From: Desulfobacterales bacterium
GTDB lineage: Bacteria > Desulfobacterota > Desulfobacteria > Desulfobacterales > 4be13
DNA: 8,752 nucleotides
NCBI GenBank assembly: GCA_029934695.1
Contig: JAOZLU010000111.1
Location: 1-8,752, forward strand
Direction of reading: 5' to 3'
A program made the position numbers and the translations under genes. Shown piece by piece: positions 1 to 5,699 of this stretch. The first letter of the stretch is position 1. Every line of letters begins with the position of its first letter. The notes under the pieces were generated by a model that did no database searches, had not been told where the DNA came from, and worked only from the letters and a program-made list of their open reading frames with translations.

Positions 1-253
1 CAAAAACAAAGTTCGGATCGCCCATGGACCTCTTGACAAAAGCCACTGTCTCATTCGGGGATAACAGAGCATTGTCCTTGGCATCCTTGCCGACGATTAT
101 GTTGTTCCCTTCAAAAAGAACCACAGACGGGGTCACACGCTGATTCTCAGAATTGGGAATAACAACCGGCTTGCCGTGTTCATCAACATAAGCAATACAT
201 GAATATGTGGTTCCCAGATCAATTCCGAATACTTTGGTCAACTGCTTATCCAT
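1..253 (-). CDS. dnaK: Hsp70/DnaK-family chaperone, N-terminal part only
   Basis: The first 84 codons of an Hsp70 ATPase are present; the rest lies beyond the left edge. Hsp70 binds unfolded polypeptides in the cytoplasm in an ATP-driven cycle helped by a J-protein and GrpE. The phosphate-1 loop GIDLGTTYSC is at residues 10-19, followed by GKPVVIPN (27-34), the R-TPSVV segment (39-45) and VGKDAK (54-59), all in the usual order for the start of the nucleotide-binding domain. The ATG at 253 is preceded by a GAGGAG ribosome site at 265-270. The start has a few extra residues before the loop, and reads GTTYS where housekeeping bacterial DnaK usually reads GTTNS, so this could be a second, specialised Hsp70 and not the main DnaK. 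It lies downstream of the grpE-like gene in the same direction. The Hsp70 family is certain; the symbol dnaK is less so. Confidence 0.9.
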   Translation of the reverse strand, partial: MDKQLTKVFGIDLGTTYSCIAYVDEHGKPVVIPNSENQRVTPSVVLFEGNNIIVGKDAKDNALLSPNETVAFVKRSMGDPNFVF

Positions 254-264
254 ATTTCAGGTTT

Positions 265-286
265 CTCCTCTGTAAATCCAATTATA
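265..286 (-). promoter_or_regulatory. Ribosome site and possible -10 box for dnaK
   Basis: On the minus strand a perfect TATAAT hexamer (281-286) lies just upstream of GAGGAG (265-270), which itself ends 11 bases before the start codon. The ribosome site is convincing. The promoter is tentative: the only -35-like hexamer, CCGACA at 301-306, is too close (14-base spacing), and the implied leader would be very short. A separate promoter would fit the 386-base gap after grpE. Confidence 0.4.
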
Positions 287-310
287 TGTAATGATTTCGT
301 TGTCGGTTTT

Positions 311-343
311 TGTATGTTTGTATGTTTGATGTATGTTTGTTTG
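311..343. repeat. Short tandem repeat of TGTATGTT
   Basis: TGTATGTT occurs at 311-318, 319-326 and, after a TGA spacer, 330-337, followed by the related TGTTTG. It lies upstream of dnaK, where length changes could alter promoter or leader spacing; that effect is inference only. Confidence 0.7.
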
Positions 344-392
344 AGGGAATGGAGTGCAAAAATGGAACTGCTCAGACACAGCCCTGCTGTAA

Positions 393-497
393 CGGAATTT
401 TTGCATCCTGCACCTTGTCAATTTGTCTGTTTCAAATTATTTTTGAACAAAGTACTGACAAATTCCGTCTGCGGCTGACAAAAAGCAAAAATTCCGC
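393..497. repeat. Nested inverted repeat between grpE and dnaK
   Basis: Several complementary arm pairs are nested. The outer pair is CGGAATTTTTGC (393-404) with GCAAAAATTCCG (486-497), a perfect 12-base match. Inside are TTGTC (415-419) with GACAA (477-481), AATTTGTC (420-427) with GACAAATT (457-464), and TTCAAA (431-436) with TTTGAA (442-447). Together they would fold a transcript of either strand into one long bulged stem. It may be a leader structure, a processing site in a grpE-dnaK transcript, or a small non-autonomous mobile repeat. The sequence does not decide among these. Confidence 0.7.
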
Positions 498-573
498 TGC
501 AGTAATCATGATCCGGATCAGTCCGTTTCCGCACTCCGTCCGTCAGTGCCCGGATTTTCTTATGTGCGTATGT

Positions 574-589
574 CATCGGCGGGCCGATG
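574..589. repeat. Small GC-rich hairpin downstream of grpE
   Basis: CATCGGC (574-580) and GCCGATG (583-589) form a 7-base stem about 50 bases beyond the grpE stop. No T-run follows on either strand, so it does not look like a standard intrinsic terminator, though it could be an mRNA 3'-end or processing structure. Confidence 0.4.
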
Positions 590-602
590 TCATGGCCGCT
601 CC

Positions 603-629
603 TTTTTCCTGATTATAACGCCTTTCAGG
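603..629 (+). repeat. Dispersed repeat copy 1 (CTGATTATAACG type)
   Basis: TTTTTCCTGATTATAACGC at 603-621 is identical over 19 bases to 1598-1616 on the other side of the grpE-like gene. It continues into TTTCAGG, so the copy has short complementary ends (TCCTGA...TCAGGA). A third copy lies inverted at 1724-1749. Confidence 0.75.
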
Positions 630-639
630 AGTGTGAATT

Positions 640-1515
640 TTATTCCGTGAACGTGTTCGCACTTACTTGGTTGTCGCTCGCAAACGTGCCGTTCAGGTAT
701 GCTGCACGTTTACGGGAACGCTTGCGAGCAAGTTTGCGGGCACGTTCACGAACACCTTTGTGAGTACGGACACGTTCACGAGTATGAACACGAGCATGGT
801 CACTGGCACAGTCTCCCCGAAAGGTGTTGTAATCAGCTTTTTTCTCATCACTTATTGCGTCGGCTTTAAAGATATACACTTCAACCAGTTCCGGACGAAG
901 CACCTTTCCCTCCCATTCATATCCGTCACGAATACTCTGTGCAACAGTTTTGTCTTTTGATTCATCATCAGTTTCCGATGTCCTGGCCACTTTCTGACGG
1001 GATGGGTCGAATGTTCCTTTGTCACACCTGAATGGTTCCACCATCTGTCTGTAAAGAATTTCTTCAAGATCAGGAGGGAAAGTCTCCATCAAATCAAGCA
1101 GTTTTGACGGATCCAACCGTGATGAGTCTTTTGAACGATAAACATTTATCAACTTTTTTATATCATCAATTATAAGGATAACATCCATAAGAACAGGCCG
1201 CAAGACTTTTTTTATAAGGTCATTCTTATGTTCCTGCAACTCGCTGTGAAGATTATCTATGATTTTTTCCTTATGCTGATTATATTTCAATTTGCTCTGA
1301 AACTCTCTTTCAAGACGAGTCAGATGATCTTGAATGTTTTTCATCTTTGTTATGATCAGATCAATACCGCCACTTTCCCCTGCTGTAATCGTATCAGCAT
1401 TATCTTCTTCACCGAACGATTTGTGTTCGTCTTGAGGGTTAAACTTGGAATCAATGTCCTCCGTTTGTCTGTTTTTTGCTTCATTATCTGCTTCATTATC
1501 TATTTTATCAATCAT
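640..1515 (-). CDS. grpE: Divergent GrpE-like nucleotide exchange factor with Arg-rich repeat tail
   Basis: GrpE is the cytoplasmic dimeric factor that releases ADP from DnaK. The 291 residues have a GrpE layout: an acidic, polar N terminus (1-50); a long charged helical stretch likely to be coiled coil (about 52-130); a helical part (135-160); then the C-terminal beta domain (about 160-218). The beta domain shows TFDPSRQKV (169-176) and IRDGYEWEGKVLRPELVEVY (195-214), the counterpart of the usual GY-GK-LRPA-V-V pattern. Most GrpE proteins end shortly after this; here about 73 more residues follow, largely arginine, histidine and lysine, encoded by 12-base repeats. The ATG at 1515 has AGGAAA at 1524-1529, 8 bases upstream. 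The dnaK-like gene lies downstream on the same strand. The N-terminal part is poorly conserved; the GrpE assignment rests on the beta domain and the neighbour. Confidence 0.82.
   Translation of the reverse strand: MIDKIDNEADNEAKNRQTEDIDSKFNPQDEHKSFGEEDNADTITAGESGGIDLIITKMKNIQDHLTRLEREFQSKLKYNQHKEKIIDNLHSELQEHKNDLIKKVLRPVLMDVILIIDDIKKLINVYRSKDSSRLDPSKLLDLMETFPPDLEEILYRQMVEPFRCDKGTFDPSRQKVARTSETDDESKDKTVAQSIRDGYEWEGKVLRPELVEVYIFKADAISDEKKADYNTFRGDCASDHARVHTRERVRTHKGVRERARKLARKRSRKRAAYLNGTFASDNQVSANTFTE
646..780. repeat. Inverted repeat across the 3' end of grpE
   Basis: CGTGAACGTG at 646-655 has exact reverse complements at 741-750 and 771-780, the latter extendable to 11 bases. The match between 646-690 and the complement of about 703-750 continues imperfectly through CGCA, CGCAA and ACGTGC segments. 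The last coding bases of grpE thus look like a folded-back copy of the repeats that encode its tail. Confidence 0.65.
703..798 (-). repeat. Eight degenerate 12-base tandem repeats inside grpE
   Basis: Read on the coding (minus) strand, the segment divides into eight 12-base units, encoding HARV, HTRE, RVRT, HKGV, RERA, RKLA, RKRS and RKRA (residues 240-271). Most units follow CRY-NNN-CGT-NNN, that is, a half-period of about 6 bases starting with CGT or CAT. No stop interrupts them and the length is a multiple of three, so the reading frame is preserved. Confidence 0.75.
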
Positions 1516-1597
1516 TTGTGCTGTTTCCTTTTTTTAACTGTCACAGATTTCAATTCAGGGCCTCAGAAAAAACGCATTGTCCCAATTTGATACAGCA

Positions 1598-1749
1598 TTT
1601 TTCCTGATTATAACGCTTTCAGGGGAGGCCTGAAATCAGCCCTGCGTCGCACCTTTTTAACCACAGAGGACACAAAGGGGCCACAAAGCTTAAACCCGGA
1701 TCTGTCTGTGGGCAGGTGCGGGAGCCTCCCCTGAATTCGTTATAATCAG
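1598..1749. repeat. Small element with 26-base terminal inverted repeats
   Basis: The left arm (1604-1629) and the reverse complement of the right arm (1724-1749) agree at 24 of 26 positions: CTGATTATAACG, two mismatches, then TTCAGGGGAGGC. The enclosed 94 bases have no open frame of note. The left arm is part of the 19-base direct repeat also found at 603-621. Size, inverted ends and lack of a gene resemble a MITE-like non-autonomous element, but no target-site duplication is clear. On the minus strand the left arm also contains TATAAT (1607-1612), about 90 bases upstream of the grpE start, so it might act as a promoter. Confidence 0.65.
1657..1689. repeat. ACCACAGAGGACAC-type dispersed repeat
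   Basis: The stretch TTAACCACAGAGGACACAAA and the following GGCCACAAAG form a CACARAG-based quasi-tandem sequence. Very similar intergenic repeats recur across many bacterial genomes (recalled, not searched). It sits inside the inverted-repeat element. Confidence 0.5.
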
Positions 1750-1905
1750 CATTTTAGCACTCCGGGTTTTTCTGTGATCTCGGAAGTTATGCTCGGCTGC
1801 ATGACAGGGAATGGGCCAAAATGCGCCTGGCGGCTCATTTTCTCTGAACTTTTCATTTAACATCTGCTGTAAATGGTTCACATACCATTCCCGATCCTGA
1901 TAATA

Positions 1906-1940
1906 AAAAAGGGCCTGACATAAGCAGCCAGGCCCTTTTT
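1906..1940 (-). terminator. Intrinsic terminator of fhs
   Basis: AAAAAGGGCCTG (1906-1917) and CAGGCCCTTTTT (1929-1940) form a perfect 12-base stem around an 11-base loop. On the minus strand the stem is followed by a T-run, 61 bases beyond the fhs stop. The flanking A/T runs make it potentially bidirectional, though no plus-strand gene precedes it. A second A/T-rich palindrome at 1964-1984, nearer the stop, lacks a T tail. Confidence 0.85.
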
Positions 1941-2000
1941 GATAGAAAAACAAATATAAGTGACCCGCTTTTTAAAAAAGCAGGCTATCCTTGATGATGT

Positions 2001-3764
2001 TTAGAACAGTCCGGTGACTTTCCCTGTGTTCTCATCCACATCAATTCTTCTGAATGCGGGGTTGGAACCGGTTCCGGGCATCAGACTGATGGCTCCTGCA
2101 CAGGGGCACAGGAATTTTGCACCGGAATAAATCAGCACGTCACGGATGGGCAGTATCCAGCCCTTGGGAACGCCCTTGCGTACCGGATCATGTGTCAGGC
2201 TCAGATGGGTCTTGACCATCATTGTGGCATACTCATCATACTTGGGATCACTCTCCAGCATTTTGGCTTTACCCTCGGCTTCGGGAGTCCAGGACACGCC
2301 GTCTGCGCCATAAACCTCTTTGGCAATCTTTTCAACACGGTCACGCAGTTTCATTTCCAGCGGATACAGGAATTTGAAATCATTTTCTTCGTTACAGGCA
2401 TCAATGACCGCATCGGCAAATTCCAACGCGCCGTCGCCGCCCAGTTCCCAATGTTTGGATTCTGCACAGCGTGCGCCGGCAGCCTCAGCAGCTTTGCGGA
2501 CCACGGCACATTCCGCATCAGTATCTGTGTAGAAACGGTTGATGCAGACCACCGGGTTGATGCCGGCCTTGCGGATGGTGTTGATATGATGAACCATGTT
2601 CTCGCAGCCCTTTTCCACCAGTTCCAGATTCTCCCTGGTATATTCTTCAGGCAGCGCAATGCCGGCAACCACTTTGGGGCCGCCGCCGTGCATCTTGAGT
2701 GCGCGGATGGTGGATGTCAGAACGGAAACATGAGGTTTCAGACCGCTGAAACGGCTCTTGACGTTCCAGAATTTCTCAAAACCGATGTCCGCGGCAAACC
2801 CGCTCTCAGTGACGTGGTAATCAAACAGCTTCAGGCCGACGCGGTCGGCAATGATGGAGGACTGGCCCACAGCGATATTGGCGAACGGTCCTGCGTGAAC
2901 CATACAGGGGTTATATTCAGCCGTACACATGAGGGTCGGGTTGATGGTGTTGCGCATGAAAGCGGTCATGGCGTTTCCAACTTCCAGATCGCCGGTGGTC
3001 ACCGGTTTGCCGCTCTTGTCAAATCCCACTGTGATTTCATTCAGACGTTTTTTCAGATCAGCCAGATCCCTGATGACAGCAAGAATTGCCATACATTCGG
3101 AACCTACGGCAATACCGAATTTGGACTGCATGGTGTAGCCGTCAAAGCGGCCGCCCAGGCCGATAACGATATTCCTCAGCGACTGAGCGCAGAAGTCCAT
3201 GATCCAGCCCAGTTCCACGCGGGTGGGATCAATATCAAGACGGGGCATGCCGGTCAGTCTCTGCAACTGTTCATCATTATAATTACGCTCATGCTGCATA
3301 CGGGAGGTCATTGCCACCATTGCCAGATTGTGAGCGTTCATAATGTCGTTGATGTCACCGGTCAGGCCCAGGGAGAATTCGGTCATGGGAATCAGGAGGG
3401 AGTTTCCACCGCCGGCAGCAGTTCCCTTGACGTTCATGGTGGGACCGCCCGAAGGCTGCCGCAGTGCGCCGCCCACGTTCATACCGCGTTTGCCAAGACC
3501 TTCCATCAGACCGCATGAAGTGGTGCTTTTGCCCTCACCGAGGGGGGTGGGTGTAATCGCTGTGACTTCAATGTATTTTCCATCGGGTTTGTCTTTCGTC
3601 CGATCTATGATTTTCATAAAATCAAGTTTGGCCAATCTGCCCATGGGAAGGATCTCGTCTTTTTCAAGACCCATTTTATCTCTCCACTCATCCGGGGTGG
3701 GCATATTTTTTTCCGCTTCCTCAGAAATCTGCCAGTCAGCCATTTCTACTGCATTATAAGACAT
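2001..3764 (-). CDS. fhs: Formate-tetrahydrofolate ligase
   Basis: Fhs joins formate to tetrahydrofolate using ATP, giving 10-formyl-tetrahydrofolate in the cytoplasm. In complete-oxidising sulfate reducers it belongs to the Wood-Ljungdahl pathway, run oxidatively or for fixation. The 587 residues are somewhat longer than the roughly 555 of many homologues. The P-loop TPLGEGKST is at 73-81, LRQPSGGPT at 101-109, KGTAAGGGN at 113-121, LTGDIND at 134-140, HAGPFANIA at 290-298 and TSTIRALKMHGG at 350-361, close to the second family signature. The end IDVDENTGKVTGLF is typical. The first signature is altered: the family's KGGAAGGGY reads KGTAAGGGN here. The ATG at 3764 has AAGGAG at 3775-3780. 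It stands alone between a long divergent upstream gap and its own terminator. No other pathway gene is in view. Confidence 0.96.
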   Translation of the reverse strand: MSYNAVEMADWQISEEAEKNMPTPDEWRDKMGLEKDEILPMGRLAKLDFMKIIDRTKDKPDGKYIEVTAITPTPLGEGKSTTSCGLMEGLGKRGMNVGGALRQPSGGPTMNVKGTAAGGGNSLLIPMTEFSLGLTGDINDIMNAHNLAMVAMTSRMQHERNYNDEQLQRLTGMPRLDIDPTRVELGWIMDFCAQSLRNIVIGLGGRFDGYTMQSKFGIAVGSECMAILAVIRDLADLKKRLNEITVGFDKSGKPVTTGDLEVGNAMTAFMRNTINPTLMCTAEYNPCMVHAGPFANIAVGQSSIIADRVGLKLFDYHVTESGFAADIGFEKFWNVKSRFSGLKPHVSVLTSTIRALKMHGGGPKVVAGIALPEEYTRENLELVEKGCENMVHHINTIRKAGINPVVCINRFYTDTDAECAVVRKAAEAAGARCAESKHWELGGDGALEFADAVIDACNEENDFKFLYPLEMKLRDRVEKIAKEVYGADGVSWTPEAEGKAKMLESDPKYDEYATMMVKTHLSLTHDPVRKGVPKGWILPIRDVLIYSGAKFLCPCAGAISLMPGTGSNPAFRRIDVDENTGKVTGLF

Positions 3765-3833
3765 TTATCAAATTCTCCTTCAAGTTTAATATTAATAGTT
3801 GATTAAGGAACGCTGACTGAATAACTTCCCATT

Positions 3834-3886
3834 CTGCCGGACTGACAAGTCCGGCAGGGACAGGTTCGGATTTGCCAATCTGAACC
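3834..3886. repeat. Two tandem hairpins with 4-base loops
   Basis: CTGCCGGACT (3834-3843) and AGTCCGGCAG (3848-3857) make a perfect 10-base stem with loop GACA. GGTTCGGATT (3863-3872) and AATCTGAACC (3877-3886) make a 10-base stem with one G-U-type pair and loop TGCC. The second resembles the CGGATT/AATCCG hairpins at 8670-8712, suggesting one dispersed REP-like family. They lie just upstream of fhs and could affect its leader, but the repeat character favours an extragenic palindrome. Confidence 0.75.
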
Positions 3887-4157
3887 GGGCGTGGATGTTA
3901 TTTGCTCAGGGTTCCTGAATACAAAAAAATACAGAATTGTCCCTTATGCTTCATATATCAAACCAAAAGTTTCAGCCTGTGCGGCCAGTCTGATGGCACA
4001 GGCTGGAATCTTTTGATAACTGCAAAAAAATTTATGTATCATGTGCTGTCTGATTTGGCAAGCATTATGTTATTCTTTCATACTCAGAAACCTCTTTTTT
4101 TTATAACTGTCTAATAATAAAATATTATACAATATCTTACGTCCTCATAAAAGACTG

Positions 4158-4225
4158 TTGCCGGACGGGTTTGCAACCAGACTGCCGGTTAGACTGCCGG
4201 ACGGGGTTTGCAACCCCGTCCGGCA
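4158..4225. repeat. TGCCGGACGGG repeat cluster with a perfect 14-base palindrome
   Basis: A short copy, TTGCCGGACGGGTTTGCAAC (4158-4177), is followed by TGCCGGTT (4183-4190) and a complete palindrome: TGCCGGACGGGGTT (4195-4208) and its exact complement (4212-4225) around TGC. A related sequence, TTGCCGGATGGGG, occurs at the right edge (8729-8741). No T-run follows, so this is better read as an interspersed palindromic repeat than as a terminator. Confidence 0.75.
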
Positions 4226-4329
4226 CATATCCCATATGCATCAAGTATTGTTTCCAGATGTTCCTGCATCACATCCACCTTACTTCCTTGATAAGCGGCC
4301 GGCACTCCGGACAATTTTTTTGGAACCGG

Positions 4330-4369
4330 TTGCCTGACATTTAATGATTATATCTGTCATGTCAGGCAA
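4330..4369. repeat. Hairpin TTGCCTGACAT/ATGTCAGGCAA
   Basis: Perfect 11-base arms at 4330-4340 and 4359-4369 enclose an 18-base A/T-rich loop. No T tail is present. It could be an operator-like inverted repeat or another dispersed palindrome. Confidence 0.6.
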
Positions 4370-4532
4370 AGAATGTCAAAATCCCACAGGAGCAGATGAT
4401 GCAGGAAAGGGGTAAAAGCAGCTCCCAAAAAATATTGACTGTCCCCCAATTTATAAATGTTTCCGTTTGAAAATGTGAAAAAATCTTTCCCATTTTGGAT
4501 AAAAGATGGTAAATTAAGAATCTGATAGCGAA

Positions 4533-4572
4533 AGGTTTTAAGTTTTTCTTTTAAAACCTGAAACTTAAAACC
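4533..4572 (+). promoter_or_regulatory. Two mutually exclusive hairpins before the AI-2E gene
   Basis: GGTTTTAAGTTT (4534-4545) can pair fully with AAACTTAAAACC (4561-4572), or its first part, AGGTTTTAA (4533-4541), can pair with TTAAAACCT (4551-4559). The two pairings share the left arm, so only one can form at a time. The structure ends 26 bases before the ATG at 4599. An attenuator-like or translational switch is possible, but no ligand-binding domain is recognisable and neither stem is GC-rich. Confidence 0.4.
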
Positions 4573-4598
4573 ATTTATCCCTTTATGGATGCAACCTC

Positions 4599-5699
4599 AT
4601 GATTCAGATTTTCCGTAGCTGGTTAAACCGATACTTTGCTGATCCGCAGATAATAATCCTGGGATTTTTGCTTTTTGTTGCGTTTATCCTGGTATTCACC
4701 ATGGGAGACATGCTGCTGCCGGTGTTCATCAGCATCATAATTGCCTATCTGCTTGAGGGAATGGTATCTGTACTCCAGCGATTTCGGATGCCGCGCATGG
4801 CTGCTGTGCTGGCGACATTTATTTTTTTCATAGCCTGTATTGTGGTGTCACTCGTCGGCCTGCTTCCACTTCTGTCAGCTCAGATCGGTGATCTGATCCA
4901 GAAGCTCCCCTCAATGATTGAGAAAGGACAGCAGCTGATCGTGAACCTTCCTGAAAGGTATCCGGATTTTATTTCCAGGCAGGAACTGAGAGATATTGTG
5001 AATTCTTTAAGTGCCGAACTCACCAATCTGGTAAAATCAAAGCTTACCAATGTGGCCCAAAGCGTTTTTTCCTTTACGCTGGATTCGGTACGGAGCATCA
5101 TTACCATTCTGGTGTATTCGATTCTTGTCCCCCTGATGATATTCTTTTTCCTGAAGGACAAGGGAAAAATATTGGAATGGGTGTCAGGTTTCCTGCCCGA
5201 AGACCGGAGGCTGGCAACTGAAGTATGGCATGAAGTGAACCAGCAGACCGGGAATTATGTGCGTGGGAAGATATGGGAAATCCTTATCGTATGGGGGGTC
5301 ACTTACGCGACGTTCAGGTTGCTGAGGCTTGATTTTACAATGCTGCTGTCATTATTTGTCGGTCTGTCTGTGATTGTCCCCTATATCGGCGCGACGGTCA
5401 TGTTTTTGCCAGTGGCGCTGATTGCCTATTTCCAATGGGGATGGGGGGCTGATTTTGCCTATACAATGGCTGCTTTGGCCATCATACAGGCATTGGATGG
5501 GAATCTGCTGGTTCCCCTCCTGCTTTCCGGGGTTGTGAATTTGCATCCGGTGGCCATCATTATGGCAATACTTGTGTTCGGAGGGATTTTTGGAATATGG
5601 GGACTGTTTTTTGCCATCCCCCTGGCCACGCTGGTTCATGCTTTGATAAAAGCTTGGTTCAGCAAGCGCACAGAGAAAAAATATCATGGATCCGATTAA
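4599..5699 (+). CDS. AI-2E/PerM-family membrane transporter
   Basis: This is an inner-membrane protein of the AI-2E (UPF0118, PerM) family. Members have been linked to autoinducer-2 export or Na+/H+ exchange, so the substrate here is unknown. The 366 residues show hydrophobic segments near 17-33, 36-56, 68-92, 163-187, 226-277 and 286-350, with a long soluble stretch (about 93-160) between the third and fourth, the usual layout. Family marks are YVRGKIWE (220-227), VPYIGA (260-265), NLHPVAI (314-320) and GIFGIWGLFFAIPLATL (329-345). The ATG at 4599 gives the expected N terminus, but no clear Shine-Dalgarno sequence precedes it. Its last few codons and stop lie within sequence that also resembles the start of the adjacent antiporter remnant, so the natural C terminus may have been replaced over the final residues. 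Core length and motifs are intact. Confidence 0.92.
   Translation: MIQIFRSWLNRYFADPQIIILGFLLFVAFILVFTMGDMLLPVFISIIIAYLLEGMVSVLQRFRMPRMAAVLATFIFFIACIVVSLVGLLPLLSAQIGDLIQKLPSMIEKGQQLIVNLPERYPDFISRQELRDIVNSLSAELTNLVKSKLTNVAQSVFSFTLDSVRSIITILVYSILVPLMIFFFLKDKGKILEWVSGFLPEDRRLATEVWHEVNQQTGNYVRGKIWEILIVWGVTYATFRLLRLDFTMLLSLFVGLSVIVPYIGATVMFLPVALIAYFQWGWGADFAYTMAALAIIQALDGNLLVPLLLSGVVNLHPVAIIMAILVFGGIFGIWGLFFAIPLATLVHALIKAWFSKRTEKKYHGSD

Larger units (their letters stand above)
254..639. other. grpE-dnaK intergenic region, no gene seen
   Basis: This 386-base gap is unusually long for a grpE-dnaK pair. Going from the dnaK side it holds the dnaK ribosome site, a short TGTATGTT tandem repeat, a nested inverted repeat (393-497), a small hairpin (574-589) and a dispersed repeat copy (603-629). 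Open frames here show no family resemblance and run through the repeats, so I call none of them. Confidence 0.7.
1516..2000. other. Intergenic region between grpE and fhs, no gene seen
   Basis: This 485-base gap contains the upstream region of grpE, an element bounded by inverted repeats (1604-1749), an ACCACAGAGGACAC-type repeat inside it, and the fhs terminator (1906-1940). An 87-codon minus-strand open frame spans the repeats and the terminator and resembles no known protein, so I do not call it. The stretch 1750-1900 shows nothing recognisable. Confidence 0.65.
3765..4598. other. Long divergent intergenic region rich in palindromes, no gene seen
   Basis: These 834 bases separate fhs from the divergent AI-2E gene. 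They hold the fhs ribosome site, two tandem hairpins (3834-3886), TGCCGGACGGG repeats (4158-4225), a TGCCTGACAT hairpin (4330-4369) and overlapping A/T-rich hairpins (4533-4572). The segment 3900-4140 is A/T-rich with no recognisable signal; a 70-codon plus-strand open frame there has no good start or family likeness. Confidence 0.65.

Noticed and set aside
310..612. 100-codon plus-strand open frame in the grpE-dnaK gap
   Set aside because: It crosses the tandem repeat and the nested inverted repeat, has no ribosome site, and has no recognisable protein pattern.
603..630. Repeat copy with TCCTGA/TCAGGA ends as a terminator of grpE
   Set aside because: On the minus strand the short stem is followed by A residues and not T, and the same sequence recurs upstream of grpE, so it is a dispersed repeat.
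1754..1762. TTAGCACTC, identical to the left half of a CIRCE heat-shock operator, near a grpE-dnaK locus
   Set aside because: The right half at the required 9-base spacing (1772-1780) matches GAGTGCTAA at only about 4 of 9 positions, and the site is some 240 bases upstream of grpE, so an HrcA operator is not supported.
1690..1953. 87-codon minus-strand open frame upstream of grpE
   Set aside because: Its start lies within the fhs terminator region and its end in a repeat arm; the translation shows no family likeness.
2190..3518. 442-codon plus-strand open frame opposite fhs
   Set aside because: It is the antisense shadow of fhs, whose own frame carries every family motif; the antisense product is His- and Cys-scattered with no domain.
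4158..4225. CRISPR-like array of TGCCGGACGGG units
   Set aside because: Only two or three imperfect units are present, without regular spacers, and the best unit is a simple perfect palindrome.
4189..4320. Coding-looking minus-strand fragment (GSKVDVMQEHLETILDAYGI in part)
   Set aside because: It is about 40 codons, runs into the TGCCGGACGGG palindrome and stops there, and I cannot match it to a family; it may be a gene scrap but cannot be supported.
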